A stretch of DNA of 64,000 bases from NCBI RefSeq assembly GCF_011762095.1, contig NZ_JAASQO010000001.1:62001-126000 (forward strand), in the 5' to 3' direction. Made by a program: the position numbers and the translations under genes. The notes under the pieces were generated by a model. It did not search any database and was not told the DNA's origin. It saw only the letters and a program-made list of their open reading frames with translations. Source of the stretch: Parvibaculum indicum (GTDB taxonomy: Bacteria; Pseudomonadota; Alphaproteobacteria; Parvibaculales; Parvibaculaceae). Shown here in pieces: positions 30,254 through 39,758 of this stretch (position 1 is the stretch's first letter; the number at the start of each line of letters is the position of its first letter).

Positions 30254-31192
30254 TCAGCCCTTGGCCTGCTGCACCTTGGCGTCGCCCGTGCCGCTCCAGT
30301 CGCGCTTCACGCCGATATAGAGCAGCAGCGGCGAGGCGATGAAGATCGACGAATAGGTGCCGACCAGAATGCCGAAGATCATGGCGAAGGTGAAATCGCG
30401 CAGCACTTCGCCGCCGAAGATGTAGAGCGAGAAGAGCGCCAGCAGCGTCGTGCCGGAGGTCATCACCGTGCGCGACAGCGTCTCGTTGATCGACAGGTCC
30501 ACCAGCTCGCCGAGATCCATCCGCTTGTACTTGCGCAGATTTTCGCGAATGCGGTCGTAAACCACCACCGTATCGTTCATCGAATAACCGATGATCGTCA
30601 GGATGGCGGCGATGGTCTGGAGGCTGAAATCGAGCTGCAGGAAGGAGAAGACGCCGATGGTCAGCGCCACGTCATGCACCAGCGCCAGCACCGAGCCGAG
30701 GCTGAACTGCCATTCGAAGCGGAACCAGATATAGATCAGCATCAGGACGATCGCGAGAATGACGGCGGTCACGCCGCTCTGGATCAGCTCGCCGCTGACC
30801 TGCGGCCCGACCACCTCGACGCGGCGATATTCGACGCCCTCGCCCAATGCGGCCTTGATCTTGTTGATGACCGCCTGCGATGCGTCGTTTCCGCCTTCAT
30901 CAGGCGTCTGCACGCGAATGAGCACGTCATTGGCTTCGCCGAATTCCTGAATCTGCACCTCGCCCAGGCCGAGCGATCCCAGCCTGGTGCGCAGGCCCCC
31001 GATATCGGCGGGGCCGTCCGTGGCGACTTCCAGCAGAATGCCGCCCTCGAAATCGATACCGAAATTCAGGCCGCGCATCATGGTCAGCACGGCCGATGCG
31101 ACGATCAGCAGAATCGAGACCCCGACCGCGATGTGGCGGAATTTGATGAACGGGATCTTCGTATCGCTCGGAATGAGCTTCAAATGTCTCAT
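30254..31192 (-). CDS. secF: Protein translocase subunit SecF
   Basis: Inner-membrane partner of SecD that uses the proton gradient to pull preproteins to the periplasm. 312 residues, six transmembrane segments, SecF signatures GIDFEGGILLEV and LSRTVMTSGTTLLALFSLYIFGG. Starts 18 nt after secD with an AGGA site. Normal length. Confidence 0.96.
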   Translation of the reverse strand: MRHLKLIPSDTKIPFIKFRHIAVGVSILLIVASAVLTMMRGLNFGIDFEGGILLEVATDGPADIGGLRTRLGSLGLGEVQIQEFGEANDVLIRVQTPDEGGNDASQAVINKIKAALGEGVEYRRVEVVGPQVSGELIQSGVTAVILAIVLMLIYIWFRFEWQFSLGSVLALVHDVALTIGVFSFLQLDFSLQTIAAILTIIGYSMNDTVVVYDRIRENLRKYKRMDLGELVDLSINETLSRTVMTSGTTLLALFSLYIFGGEVLRDFTFAMIFGILVGTYSSIFIASPLLLYIGVKRDWSGTGDAKVQQAKG

Positions 31193-31210
31193 TGTCCTAA
31201 AATCTCCCGA

Positions 31211-32818
31211 TCACAGATTCAGCGTCTTCGGCCGCCGCCGCTGATACCACGTGGCAACGAACACGCGGTTGACGGTGAAGGCGGTAAAGACGGAGGTGAC
31301 CACGCCAATGGCCAGCGTCACCGCGAAACCGCGCACCGGACCGGAGCCGAGCTGGAAAAGCACGATGGCCGCGATGAGCGTGGTGATGTTGGCGTCGAGA
31401 ATGGTGCTGAGCGCGCGGGAATAACCGGCCTCGAGCGCGGCGATGACCGATTTGCCCGCCTTCAGCTCTTCGCGGATGCGCTCATAGATCAGCACATTGG
31501 CATCCACGGCCATGCCGATCGTGAGAACGATACCGGCGATACCGGGCAGCGTCAGGGTTGCCTGCAGAAGCGACAGCACACCCATGATGAGCGCCACATT
31601 GATGATGAGCGCCACATTGGCGAGCACACCGAAAAAGCCATAGATCAGCGCCATGAAGACGATGACGGCGGCAAAACCGATCAGCGAGGCGATTTCGCCC
31701 GCGGCGACGGAGTCAGCGCCAAGGCTGGGACCGACCGTTCGCTCTTCCAGAATATCGAGCGGCGCCGGCAACGCACCGGCGCGCAGCAGGATCGCCAGAT
31801 TGTTAGCCTCCGCCACGGTGAAATTGCCGCTGATCTGGCCCTGCCCGCCCGTGATCGGTTCGCGGATCACGGGGGCGGAGATCACCTTGCCGTCGAGCAC
31901 GATGGCGAAAGGCCGGTTCACATTGTTTCTCGTCACATCGCCGAAAAGGCGCGAGCCCGTGGAATCGAACTGGAAGTTCACGACGGGCTCGCCGGTGCGG
32001 GAGTCGAAGCCCGGCTGCGCATCGGTGAGATGGTCGCCGCCCACCATGACCTGACGTTCGACCAGAACCGGCTGCTGATCGTTATCCTGCATATAGAGGA
32101 TTTCGGAGCCCGCCGGCACCGACCCCGCCTGCATCGCCTGTTGTGCGTTCGCGGAATTGTTCACAAGACGGAAGGTGAGCTTCGCCGTCTGGTCCACCAG
32201 GTTCTTCAGGTTTTCCGGATCCTTGAGGCCCGGCACCTGCACGAGAATGCGGTCCGCGCCCTGCTGCTGGATGACGGGTTCGGTCGTGCCGAGCGCGTCG
32301 ATACGGCGCCGCACGATCTCGATGGATTGCTGCATGGCCGAGCGCTGGCGCGACAGCCGTGCCGCGTCGGTCACCGCCACGGAAATCAGATTGCCCTGAT
32401 TGCTGACTTCGATGTCGCGCGTCGGCGTGGTGGAAAAGCCGCCGCCATTGACCAGCGTGGAGAGATCCCTGATCTGCTGCATCGCGGTGTCGAGCTGCGC
32501 GGCGTCGGTCACGCGGACCGTCGCCACATCGCCTTTCACGCCGAGCCCGGTATAGCGGATGCCCTCGTCGCGCAGCGCCTTGCGGATATCGCCGACCAGC
32601 GACTGCAAGCGGTCCTTCATGACCGCGTCGATATCGACTTCCAGCAGCAGATAGGAACCGCCCCGGAGGTCGAGACCCAGATTGACCTGCTTGTCCGGCA
32701 GCCCGGCGGGCATATCGGCCAATGAGTCCTTGGGAAAGAAGTTGGGCGCCGAATAGGCAAACCCCGCGAAGCACACAAGGGCTACGAGGATGATCTTCCA
32801 GCGTTCGAAATGCAGCAT
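31211..32818 (-). CDS. secD: Protein translocase subunit SecD
   Basis: 535 residues: one N-terminal transmembrane helix, a large periplasmic P1 region starting NLGLDLRGGSYLLLEVD, then the five-helix RND-type C-terminal domain (GMAVDANVLIYERIREELKAGKS). Works with SecF and YajC at the Sec translocon. The ATG at 32818 has a GGAG site and is preferred to an open codon 8 residues upstream. Confidence 0.96.
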   Translation of the reverse strand: MLHFERWKIILVALVCFAGFAYSAPNFFPKDSLADMPAGLPDKQVNLGLDLRGGSYLLLEVDIDAVMKDRLQSLVGDIRKALRDEGIRYTGLGVKGDVATVRVTDAAQLDTAMQQIRDLSTLVNGGGFSTTPTRDIEVSNQGNLISVAVTDAARLSRQRSAMQQSIEIVRRRIDALGTTEPVIQQQGADRILVQVPGLKDPENLKNLVDQTAKLTFRLVNNSANAQQAMQAGSVPAGSEILYMQDNDQQPVLVERQVMVGGDHLTDAQPGFDSRTGEPVVNFQFDSTGSRLFGDVTRNNVNRPFAIVLDGKVISAPVIREPITGGQGQISGNFTVAEANNLAILLRAGALPAPLDILEERTVGPSLGADSVAAGEIASLIGFAAVIVFMALIYGFFGVLANVALIINVALIMGVLSLLQATLTLPGIAGIVLTIGMAVDANVLIYERIREELKAGKSVIAALEAGYSRALSTILDANITTLIAAIVLFQLGSGPVRGFAVTLAIGVVTSVFTAFTVNRVFVATWYQRRRPKTLNL

Positions 32819-32897
32819 CTGGGCTCCGCTCCCTCTTTGCACCCGTCACGGGCGCCCTTGCGGACGCCGGTGGCGGGGCAGCGGCTCTTGGTGGCGA

Positions 32898-33215
32898 TCA
32901 GGACGGTGAATTGGAATTCGCGGGCACAGGTTCCGACTTGGAGCGGACCTCGCTGATCGTCGTCTTCACGACGCGCACACGCACATTCTCGGCGATCTCG
33001 ACCTGAACCTCGTTCTCCTCGACTTTCGCGACCTTGCCGACGAGCCCGCCCGCGGTCACCACCGTGTCGCCCCGGCGCACATTGGACACCATTTCGCGGT
33101 GTTCCTTGACCCGGCGCTGCTGCGGCCGCAGCACAAGGAAATACATGATCGCAAAAAGAGCGATGAACGGAAAAATCGAGATCATAAACTCGTTAAAGCC
33201 GCCGGCCTGATCCAT
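32898..33215 (-). CDS. yajC: Preprotein translocase accessory subunit YajC
   Basis: 105 residues: one transmembrane helix (ISIFPFIALFAIMYFLVLRPQQRRVKEH) with the hallmark PQQRR stretch, then a small cytoplasmic beta domain (GDTVVTAGGLVGKVAKV). GGGGAG lies 6-7 nt before the ATG at 33215; the 53-codon upstream extension is not used. First gene of the yajC-secDF-Mth938 operon; divergent from the DUF815 ATPase gene across 218 bp. Confidence 0.95.
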   Translation of the reverse strand: MDQAGGFNEFMISIFPFIALFAIMYFLVLRPQQRRVKEHREMVSNVRRGDTVVTAGGLVGKVAKVEENEVQVEIAENVRVRVVKTTISEVRSKSEPVPANSNSPS

Positions 33216-33433
33216 AGAAAACTCCCCAAGAGCTGAACTCGGAGCCGGTTGGAATAAAGGGGCTCCGAAGCGCGATTTGCGGCGGACTATAGCCGTCGCC
33301 CGCTGCTTTGCAAACCGCCTCTCGCCACATGACAGCCAGTTAAGTTTCGGCGCTGAAAGGCATTTTCCCTGCATGGCCCGGGTGCTAATGTCCGGCCCTC
33401 TCCATCCGGCTCCAAAACCCCCGTGAAAGCCCC

Positions 33434-34303
33434 ATGACCGCAGAAAACGCCTCCGATCTCACGGCCCAGTTGCACCGCATCGCGGACGCCCTTGAGCGCC
33501 TTGCGCCGCCCGCCGCCGAAGGGGCCGGGCTCGATGCCGCCGACGCCTTCGTCTGGCAAGCCGACAGCGCCACCCTGCAGCCCGTGCCGAAGGTCTCGCG
33601 GGTGGATATGTCGCTCCTGCAGGGGGTGGACCGGATGCGCGACATCCTGCTGGACAATACCCGCCGCTTCGCAAAGGGCCTGCCCGCCAACAACGCCCTG
33701 CTCTGGGGCGCGCGGGGCATGGGCAAAAGCTCTCTCGTCAAGGCCGCCCACGCGGCGGTGAACGAGGAAAGCCCGTCCGCGCTCGTCCTGATCGAAATTC
33801 ATCGCGAGGACATCGAGAGCCTGCCCCGCCTGATGCTGCAGCTCCGCGACCAGCCGCGCCGGGTCGTCATTTTCTGCGACGACCTTTCCTTCGACCATGA
33901 CGATACCGACTACAAATCGCTGAAAGCGGTGCTCGAAGGCGGCATCGAGGGGCGGCCCGACAATGTGCTTTTCTACGCCACCTCCAACCGCCGCCATCTG
34001 ATGCCGCGCGACATGGTGGACAATGAGCGCTCCACCGCGATCAACCCGTCGGAGGCGGTGGAGGAAAAGGTCTCGCTCTCCGACCGCTTCGGCCTCTGGC
34101 TGGGCTTTCACAATTGCAGCCAGGCCGACTATCTGGAAATGGTCGACGGCTATGCCCGCTATCACGGGCTGGAGATCGGCGCGGAAGACCTCCACGCCCA
34201 GGCCATCGAATGGGCCGCCACGCGCGGCGCCCGCTCGGGCCGCGTGGCCTGGCAGTTCATTCAGGACCTGGCGGGACGTCTGGGGGCGGCGCTGAGGGAT
34301 TGA
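33434..34303 (+). CDS. AAA-type ATPase, DUF815 family
   Basis: 289 residues with a central ATPase domain: Walker A GARGMGKSS at 92-100, Walker B VVIFCDD (D149-D150), sensor-like ATSNRRHLMP and a lid with DRFGLWLGF. A helical N-terminal segment (LTAQLHRIADALERL) may drive oligomerisation. DUF815 proteins are widespread and uncharacterised. It stands alone on the plus strand, divergent from yajC and followed by a family A repeat. Confidence 0.9.
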   Translation: MTAENASDLTAQLHRIADALERLAPPAAEGAGLDAADAFVWQADSATLQPVPKVSRVDMSLLQGVDRMRDILLDNTRRFAKGLPANNALLWGARGMGKSSLVKAAHAAVNEESPSALVLIEIHREDIESLPRLMLQLRDQPRRVVIFCDDLSFDHDDTDYKSLKAVLEGGIEGRPDNVLFYATSNRRHLMPRDMVDNERSTAINPSEAVEEKVSLSDRFGLWLGFHNCSQADYLEMVDGYARYHGLEIGAEDLHAQAIEWAATRGARSGRVAWQFIQDLAGRLGAALRD

Positions 34304-34327
34304 GGGGAACGCCCTCCCTCTTCCACC

Positions 34328-34407
34328 GTCATGCCCCGCTTTATGCGGGGCATCCACGCCTTACTTGCCGCCAAGACGTGGATGGCCCGAACAAGTCGGG
34401 CCATGAC
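34328..34407. repeat. Four-arm palindromic repeat, family A, copy 2
   Basis: Same plan as 10811-10901: outer GTCATG/CATGAC, hairpins ATGCCCCGC/GCGGGGCAT and TGGCCCGA/TCGGGCCA, and long-range stem ATCCACGCCTT/AAGACGTGGAT with one mismatch. Hairpin sequences differ from copy 1 yet pairing is kept. Located between the convergent DUF815 and LytM genes. Confidence 0.85.
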
Positions 34408-34423
34408 GCATCCGGGCGGAGGG

Positions 34424-35449
34424 TCAGCTACCGATCAGCCCGTTCGGATTGAGCGCTTTCGCGCCCTTGCGGATTTCGAAATGGACCTGTGGCGTGACCA
34501 CGCTGCCGCTCTTGCCGGCCAGCGCGATTTCCTGTCCGCGCGTCACCCGGTCGCCCCGCTTCACCAGCAACCGGCTGTTATGCGCATAGGCCGTCACCCA
34601 TCCGTTGGAATGGCGGATGAGGAGCAGATTGCCATAGCCCTTGAGCTCATTGCCCGCATAGGCGACGACGCCGGTCTGCGCCGCGTGAACCGGCGTGCCC
34701 TCGGCCACGGCGATGTTGACGCCGTCATTGTGAAGCCCGTTCGCCTTGGGCCCGTAGCTGGAAATCACCTTGCCCTGCACCGGCCAGACGAAACTGCCCG
34801 ACGACGCGGGCGGCGGCGGGACCGGCGACCTCGTCGGTTGCGCGGTTGCCACCGGCGTACCGACGCTGCGGGACGGCCGTTGCAGGGGAAGCGTCAGCGC
34901 CAGGCGGGCATTGGCGCTTTCCGGCCTGCCCGGCGTGGGACGGGCCTGCGGCCGGGGGACGCCCGACGCGGTTTGCACCTGCGTGCCGCGCCCCGGGATC
35001 TGGAGCTTTTCGCCGACCCGGATCTCGTAGGGCGGCGGGATATTGTTGCGCTGGGTGAGCGACGCCATGTCGACATCGTAGCGCCGCGAGATCGAATAAA
35101 CGGTCTCCCCGCGCTGCACGGTGTGATAGCGCCCGCGCGGAATGCGGAGCTTCTGGCCCGGATAAATGTCATAGGGCGGCTGTAGACCGTTCTCGTCGAT
35201 CAGCGCGCGGATCGACACGCCCTGCGACCGGGCGATGCGATAGACGGTATCGCCGCGCTGGACCGCGTAAAGCCCGCCGGCGCTCACGCGCCCCTGCGCG
35301 GCGGGCGCGGGGCGGCTCGGCCCCCCGTCCCACCAGGCGGGCGTGGGCTCGCGCGCGCAGCCGGCCGCGAACAGCAGGAAGACCAGCGCCGCCGCCCGGC
35401 GCGCGCCCTGTCCCCGTTCCGTCCAGCCTGTCCTGCCTCGCCGCATCAA
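34424..35449 (-). CDS. LysM/LytM lipoprotein, NlpD/DipM-like (catalytic residues degenerate)
   Basis: 341 residues. A lipobox AAGC (Cys31), two LysM modules (YAVQRGDTVYRIA and YHTVQRGETVYSIS), a proline-rich linker and a C-terminal M23/LytM domain (FVWPVQGKVISSYG through VHFEIRKGAKALNP). In active enzymes zinc is held by HxxxD and the second His of HxH; here these read N241-x3-N245 and Q321-V-H323, with H290 kept. It is probably not a peptidase but an activator of periplasmic amidases, as NlpD and EnvC are. Its start overlaps the pcm stop by 4 nt. Confidence 0.9.
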   Translation of the reverse strand: MMRRGRTGWTERGQGARRAAALVFLLFAAGCAREPTPAWWDGGPSRPAPAAQGRVSAGGLYAVQRGDTVYRIARSQGVSIRALIDENGLQPPYDIYPGQKLRIPRGRYHTVQRGETVYSISRRYDVDMASLTQRNNIPPPYEIRVGEKLQIPGRGTQVQTASGVPRPQARPTPGRPESANARLALTLPLQRPSRSVGTPVATAQPTRSPVPPPPASSGSFVWPVQGKVISSYGPKANGLHNDGVNIAVAEGTPVHAAQTGVVAYAGNELKGYGNLLLIRHSNGWVTAYAHNSRLLVKRGDRVTRGQEIALAGKSGSVVTPQVHFEIRKGAKALNPNGLIGS

Positions 35450-36129
35450 CTTTCCTTGGCCACGCCTTCCACCAGCGGCACGAAGCGGACCGGCAGAAGC
35501 TCTTCCCGCTTCACACCTTCCTCCGTTCGCTCGATCCGGACAAGCCGCTGGTCGCCGGGCATGGGCTTCGGCGCGCCGGAATCCGGCCTTACCAGCGCCG
35601 TCGCGGCGATAGGCGCCACCAGAATGCCCCCGACCTTGAGCTGGTCGACCAGCGTCTGGGGCACGGTCGGGGCCGCCGCGGTGACGATGATTCGGTCAAA
35701 AGGGGCCTGTTCCGGCCAGCCCTTGGTCCCGTCGCCCACCTTGGCGGTGATGTTATGGAGATGCAGCTCCTCGAAGCGCTTTTCGGCGTCCTTCAGCAGG
35801 GTCCGGTAGCGCTCGATGGTGTAGACGCGGCGGCAGAGCTTCGCCAGCACGGCGGCCTGATAGCCGGACCCTGTGCCGATCTCCAGCACCTTCATCCGGT
35901 CCGTGACCTTCAACTGCTCGGTCATATAGGCGACGATATAGGGCTGGCTGATGGTCTGGCCGCACTCGATGGGCAGCGCATGATCCTCATAGGCCTGCTT
36001 GCGGAACGTGCCGGCCACGAAGGTCTCGCGCGGAATACGCTCGATCGCGGAAAGGACGCGCTTGTCGCGAATACCCTGCCGCCGGAGCGACATGATGAGC
36101 TCGATTTTCCCCTGCTCGGCCTCATCCAT
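35446..36129 (-). CDS. pcm: Protein-L-isoaspartate O-methyltransferase
   Basis: Repairs isoaspartyl residues using SAM. 227 residues with SAM-binding EIGTGSGYQAAVLAKL and the family motifs RETFVAG and GQTISQPYIVAYMTEQL. It sits between surE (32 bp upstream) and the LytM lipoprotein (ATGA overlap), the classic surE-pcm-nlpD order. A more divergent paralogue is encoded at 57131-57802. Confidence 0.95.
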   Translation of the reverse strand: MDEAEQGKIELIMSLRRQGIRDKRVLSAIERIPRETFVAGTFRKQAYEDHALPIECGQTISQPYIVAYMTEQLKVTDRMKVLEIGTGSGYQAAVLAKLCRRVYTIERYRTLLKDAEKRFEELHLHNITAKVGDGTKGWPEQAPFDRIIVTAAAPTVPQTLVDQLKVGGILVAPIAATALVRPDSGAPKPMPGDQRLVRIERTEEGVKREELLPVRFVPLVEGVAKES

Positions 36130-36161
36130 CGCCGCGCACCCGCCCTTTTACTCGATTGACT

Positions 36162-36989
36162 TCACTTGCCTTGTTTCGCGGCTTTCCGCCCGCCATTCAC
36201 CGCCGTCTCGAGGGCGGACATGGTGCGCCCATGCGTCAGGTTCATGTGGAGCGGCGTCACCGAAACATAGCCGTCATAGATCGCCCGCAGGTCCGTGCCC
36301 TTGGGCGGATTGCTCAGAATGCGCTCGAAGCCGAGCCAGTAATAGGGATTGTTGCGCGCGTCGATCCGCTCCTCGACGCGAACGAGCGACTGATCCCGCT
36401 TGCCCTGCTTCGTCACCTGAATGCCCTTGACGGCAGCCGCCGACACATCGGGAAAGTTGATGTTGACGAGCACATCCTCGGGCCAGCCCGCCTTGAGCAG
36501 ATCCTTGAGGATCGCCGGCGCGTGACGCTCCGCCGTCGCCCATTTCACATGGGACTTGCCGCCGAAGCCAAAGGCCTGGCTCAACGCGACGGAGGGAATG
36601 CCGAGCTGCGTTCCTTCCATCGCCGCCGCGATCGTGCCCGAATAGGTCACGTCGTCGGCGATGTTCTGACCGCGATTGACGCCCGACAGAACGAGGTCCG
36701 GCGTCTCGCCGTGAAGGATGTGGCGCACCGCCATCATCACGCAATCGGACGGCGTGCCCTTCACCGCGTACTTCTTCGGACCGAGTTCGCGCAGGCGGAT
36801 CGGATTGGCCAGCGACAGCGAATGCGACGACCCGCTCTGCTCTTCCTCAGGCGCGACAACCCAGACATCGGAGGAGAGCTTGCGCGCGATCTTCTCCAGC
36901 GCCTTCAGCCCCGGCGCATTGATCCCGTCATCGTTGGTGACGAGAATCCGCATGTCCTTGCCGGCCGTCTTGCGGGCTGCGCGCGCCAT
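36162..36989 (-). CDS. surE: 5'/3'-nucleotidase SurE
   Basis: Metal-dependent nucleotidase, 275 residues. The N-terminal metal site is MRILVTNDDGINAPG and the downstream SGVNRGQNIADDVTYSGTIAAAMEG motif is intact. Two starts are possible: 36989 (GGAG about 9 nt upstream, 4 nt past the serS stop) or 36953 (AAGGA immediately upstream, giving 263 residues that start at MRILVTNDD). The shorter form matches the family better; the longer is listed. Confidence 0.94.
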   Translation of the reverse strand: MARAARKTAGKDMRILVTNDDGINAPGLKALEKIARKLSSDVWVVAPEEEQSGSSHSLSLANPIRLRELGPKKYAVKGTPSDCVMMAVRHILHGETPDLVLSGVNRGQNIADDVTYSGTIAAAMEGTQLGIPSVALSQAFGFGGKSHVKWATAERHAPAILKDLLKAGWPEDVLVNINFPDVSAAAVKGIQVTKQGKRDQSLVRVEERIDARNNPYYWLGFERILSNPPKGTDLRAIYDGYVSVTPLHMNLTHGRTMSALETAVNGGRKAAKQGK

Positions 36990-36993
36990 ATCG

Positions 36994-38295
36994 TCAGGCT
37001 CCGATCACTGTTTTGCCGCCCATATAGGGTTGAAGCACGTCCGGCACCGCGATGGAACCGTCCGCCTGCTGGTAGTTCTCCAGCACCGCCACCAGCGTCC
37101 GCCCGACCGCGAGGCCCGAGCCGTTGAGCGTGTGAACGAAGGCCGTGCCCTTCTCGCCCGCCGGGCGGTAACGCGCATTCATCCGCCGCGCCTGGAAGTC
37201 GCCGCAGACCGAACAGGAGGAAATCTCGCGATACATTTTCTGGCCGGGCAGCCAGACCTCGATGTCGTAAGTCCGGCGCGAGCTGAACCCCATATCGCCC
37301 GTGCAGAGCGTCATGACGCGGTAAGGCAGATCGAGCCGCTTCAGCACTTCCTCCGCGCAAGAAAGCATCCGCTCATGCTCGTCGAGCGAGGCCTGCGGCG
37401 TGGTGACGGAAACGAGTTCCACCTTGGAGAACTGATGCTGGCGGATCATGCCGCGCGTATCGCGGCCCGCCGCGCCCGCTTCCGCGCGGAAGCACGGCGT
37501 ATAGGCGGTGAAGCGTCGCGGCAGCTCTTCCTCGGAAAGAATGCTCTCGCGCACAAGGTTCGTCAGCGGCACTTCCGCCGTCGGCACCAGCCAGTAGCGG
37601 TCTTCCTCCTCGGAGGACTGGCCCTTGTAGACGGCGAACTGGTCGTCGGCGAATTTGGGAAGCTGCGCGGTACCGAACATCGCCTGGTCGCGCACGAGAT
37701 AAGGCGGCAGCACTTCCTCATAGCCGAACTCGGTGGTGTGGAGATCGACCATGAAATTGGCGATGGCGCGCTCCATCCGCGCAAGCGCGCCCTTCAGCAC
37801 CACGAAACGCGAGCCGGAAAGCTTCGCCGCCGTCTCGAAATCCATGAGGCCGAGCGCTTCGCCGAGATCGAAATGCTCCTTCGCCTCGAAATTCAGCGCG
37901 CGGGGTTCGCCGACCTTGTGGCGCTCCACATTGGCGCTCTCATCCGGACCCTCGGGCACTTCGTCGAGCGGGATGTTGGGGATGGCGGACAGCGCGGTGT
38001 CGAGCGCGCCGGTGGCCTCGCGTTCGGCGGCTTCCAGCTCCTGCATCCGGGCCTTGTTCGCCGCGACTTCGGCTTTCTTCGCCTCCGCCTCGTCCTTCCG
38101 GCCCTCCTTCATCAGGCCGCCAATGAGCTTGGCCGCCGCGTTGGAACCGGCCTGAAGCTCCTGAAGCTCGGCAATCACCTTGCGCCGGGTCTCGTCGAGC
38201 GCGATCAGATGGGCCGCCTGCGGGTCCAGCCCGCGTTTGGCGAGACCCGCATCGAACGCTTCCGGTTCGTCGCGAATGGCCTTGATGTCGAACAT
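36994..38295 (-). CDS. serS: Seryl-tRNA synthetase
   Basis: Class II synthetase, 433 residues. An N-terminal coiled-coil arm (about 25-110) binds the tRNA; motif 2 [21 protein letters not shown] and motif 3 [19 protein letters not shown] form the active site. Ends 4 nt before surE and starts about 120 bp after the tatC stop. Confidence 0.97.
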   Translation of the reverse strand: MFDIKAIRDEPEAFDAGLAKRGLDPQAAHLIALDETRRKVIAELQELQAGSNAAAKLIGGLMKEGRKDEAEAKKAEVAANKARMQELEAAEREATGALDTALSAIPNIPLDEVPEGPDESANVERHKVGEPRALNFEAKEHFDLGEALGLMDFETAAKLSGSRFVVLKGALARMERAIANFMVDLHTTEFGYEEVLPPYLVRDQAMFGTAQLPKFADDQFAVYKGQSSEEEDRYWLVPTAEVPLTNLVRESILSEEELPRRFTAYTPCFRAEAGAAGRDTRGMIRQHQFSKVELVSVTTPQASLDEHERMLSCAEEVLKRLDLPYRVMTLCTGDMGFSSRRTYDIEVWLPGQKMYREISSCSVCGDFQARRMNARYRPAGEKGTAFVHTLNGSGLAVGRTLVAVLENYQQADGSIAVPDVLQPYMGGKTVIGA

Positions 38296-38418
38296 GACAC
38301 CCCGAATGTCTGAAGGATGAAGGAATGGCGGAAGCCCGCCCGAATCGAGCCGGCGCCGCCGCGTCTCAGGCCGAACTGTATACGCGCTGGGCCCGAAAGC
38401 GTCCAGAACGGCGGGCGA

Positions 38419-39228
38419 TCACTCGGCCTCGCCCGTCCCCTCTTCCTCATCCGCCCCGGCTTCGGCCCGCTTTCTCTCGGTCATGCCGACCAGCAGGATC
38501 GAAACCTCGTAGAGCAGATAGGTGGGCGTACCGAGCGCGATCTGGCTCAGAAGGTCCGGCGGGGTCAGAAAGGCCGCGGCGGCGAAGGTGACGACCAGCG
38601 CATATTTCCGGCCGCGTTTCAGCATATCGCTCGAGACGACGCCGATACGGCCCAGAAGCGTCAGGATGACGGGGAGCTGGAAGCAGAGGCCGAAGGCGAA
38701 GATCAGCGTCATCACCAGCCCCAGATATTCGCTGACCCGGGGAAGCAGCTCGATGGCCGCCTGCCCGTCGCCCGCCTGCTGCTGCATGCCGGCGAAAAAG
38801 CCGAGCGCCATGGGCAGGACGCCGAAATAGACGAGACCGGCGCCCATCAGGAACAGGATCGGCGTCGCCACAAGATAAGGCAGGAAGGCATGCCGCTCGT
38901 TCTTGTAGAGGCCGGGCGCCACGAACATGTAGATCTGGATCGCGATGATCGGAAAGGCGAGAAACATCGCCCCGAAAAAGGCGAGCTTCATCTGCGTCAG
39001 AAAGAATTCCTGCGGCGCGGTGAAGATGAGCTTGGCGCCGAGCTGGCTGCCGATGACGTGGTTATAGGGCGCCACCAGGATGTTGAAGATGTCCTTGGCG
39101 AAATAGATGCAGATACCGAAGCCGATCACGATGGCGACGATCGACTTGATGAGCCGCGAGCGCAGTTCGATCAGGTGATCGAGCAGCGGGGCCCGCGAGG
39201 ACTCCATTTCGTCGTCCGGCTCGCTCAT
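38419..39228 (-). CDS. tatC: Sec-independent translocase subunit TatC
   Basis: Twin-arginine signal receptor, 269 residues, six transmembrane helices, starting with the cytoplasmic acidic N-terminus and LLDHLIELRSRLIKS, the TatC signature. A long charged C-terminal tail (RKRAEAGADEEEGTGEAE) is beyond the usual end. Start overlaps the tatB stop by 4 nt (ATGA). Candidate substrate in this window: the PhoD phosphatase. Confidence 0.95.
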   Translation of the reverse strand: MSEPDDEMESSRAPLLDHLIELRSRLIKSIVAIVIGFGICIYFAKDIFNILVAPYNHVIGSQLGAKLIFTAPQEFFLTQMKLAFFGAMFLAFPIIAIQIYMFVAPGLYKNERHAFLPYLVATPILFLMGAGLVYFGVLPMALGFFAGMQQQAGDGQAAIELLPRVSEYLGLVMTLIFAFGLCFQLPVILTLLGRIGVVSSDMLKRGRKYALVVTFAAAAFLTPPDLLSQIALGTPTYLLYEVSILLVGMTERKRAEAGADEEEGTGEAE

Positions 39229-39686
39229 GCCCCGTCCTTCGGCGATTTCGAGGCCGGTTTTTCGCCCTCGCCGCTATCCGCGCCGTTGTCCGCTTCTCCG
39301 GATCGCTCGATGTCCTGCCTCTCACGGATCTGGTCGGCCATTTCCTCGGGCAGACCGTCGAGCTGGGTCTCGGAGATGGCGGCGCTGCCCGCGCCCCGGT
39401 TGCTGCCGGAGGACGGCGGCTGCGTCGCCTTGTCGAGATCCTTGCGCATTTCGCTCAAGGGGGCGGTCGCCTCGGATTTCAGCGTGGCCACTTCGCGGCG
39501 CAGTTCCTCGACCTCGGTTTCCCGCGCCAGCTCGTCGAATGTCGCCTGGAACTCGCGGGCCACCTTGCGGGCCTTGGCCATGTACTGGCCGGCGGTGCGC
39601 ATCATGCGCGGCAGGTCGCGCGGACCCACCACGACAAGCGCAATGACGGCAATGAGAAGCAGCTCTGACCAGCCCAGATCGAACAT
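39225..39686 (-). CDS. tatB: Sec-independent translocase subunit TatB
   Basis: 153 residues: short N-terminal helix MFDLGWSELLLIAVIALVVVGP followed by the amphipathic helix DLPRMMRTAGQYMAKARKVAREF and a long charged low-complexity tail. The Glu at position 8 and the GP hinge are typical. Lies 72 bp after tatA and overlaps tatC. Confidence 0.93.
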   Translation of the reverse strand: MFDLGWSELLLIAVIALVVVGPRDLPRMMRTAGQYMAKARKVAREFQATFDELARETEVEELRREVATLKSEATAPLSEMRKDLDKATQPPSSGSNRGAGSAAISETQLDGLPEEMADQIRERQDIERSGEADNGADSGEGEKPASKSPKDGA

Positions 39687-39758
39687 GATGAATCCTGGAA
39701 ATGGAGCCGGAAAGAAGACGCGGCGCGAACCGGCCCGCCTCGGCCCCCGCGGACCAGA

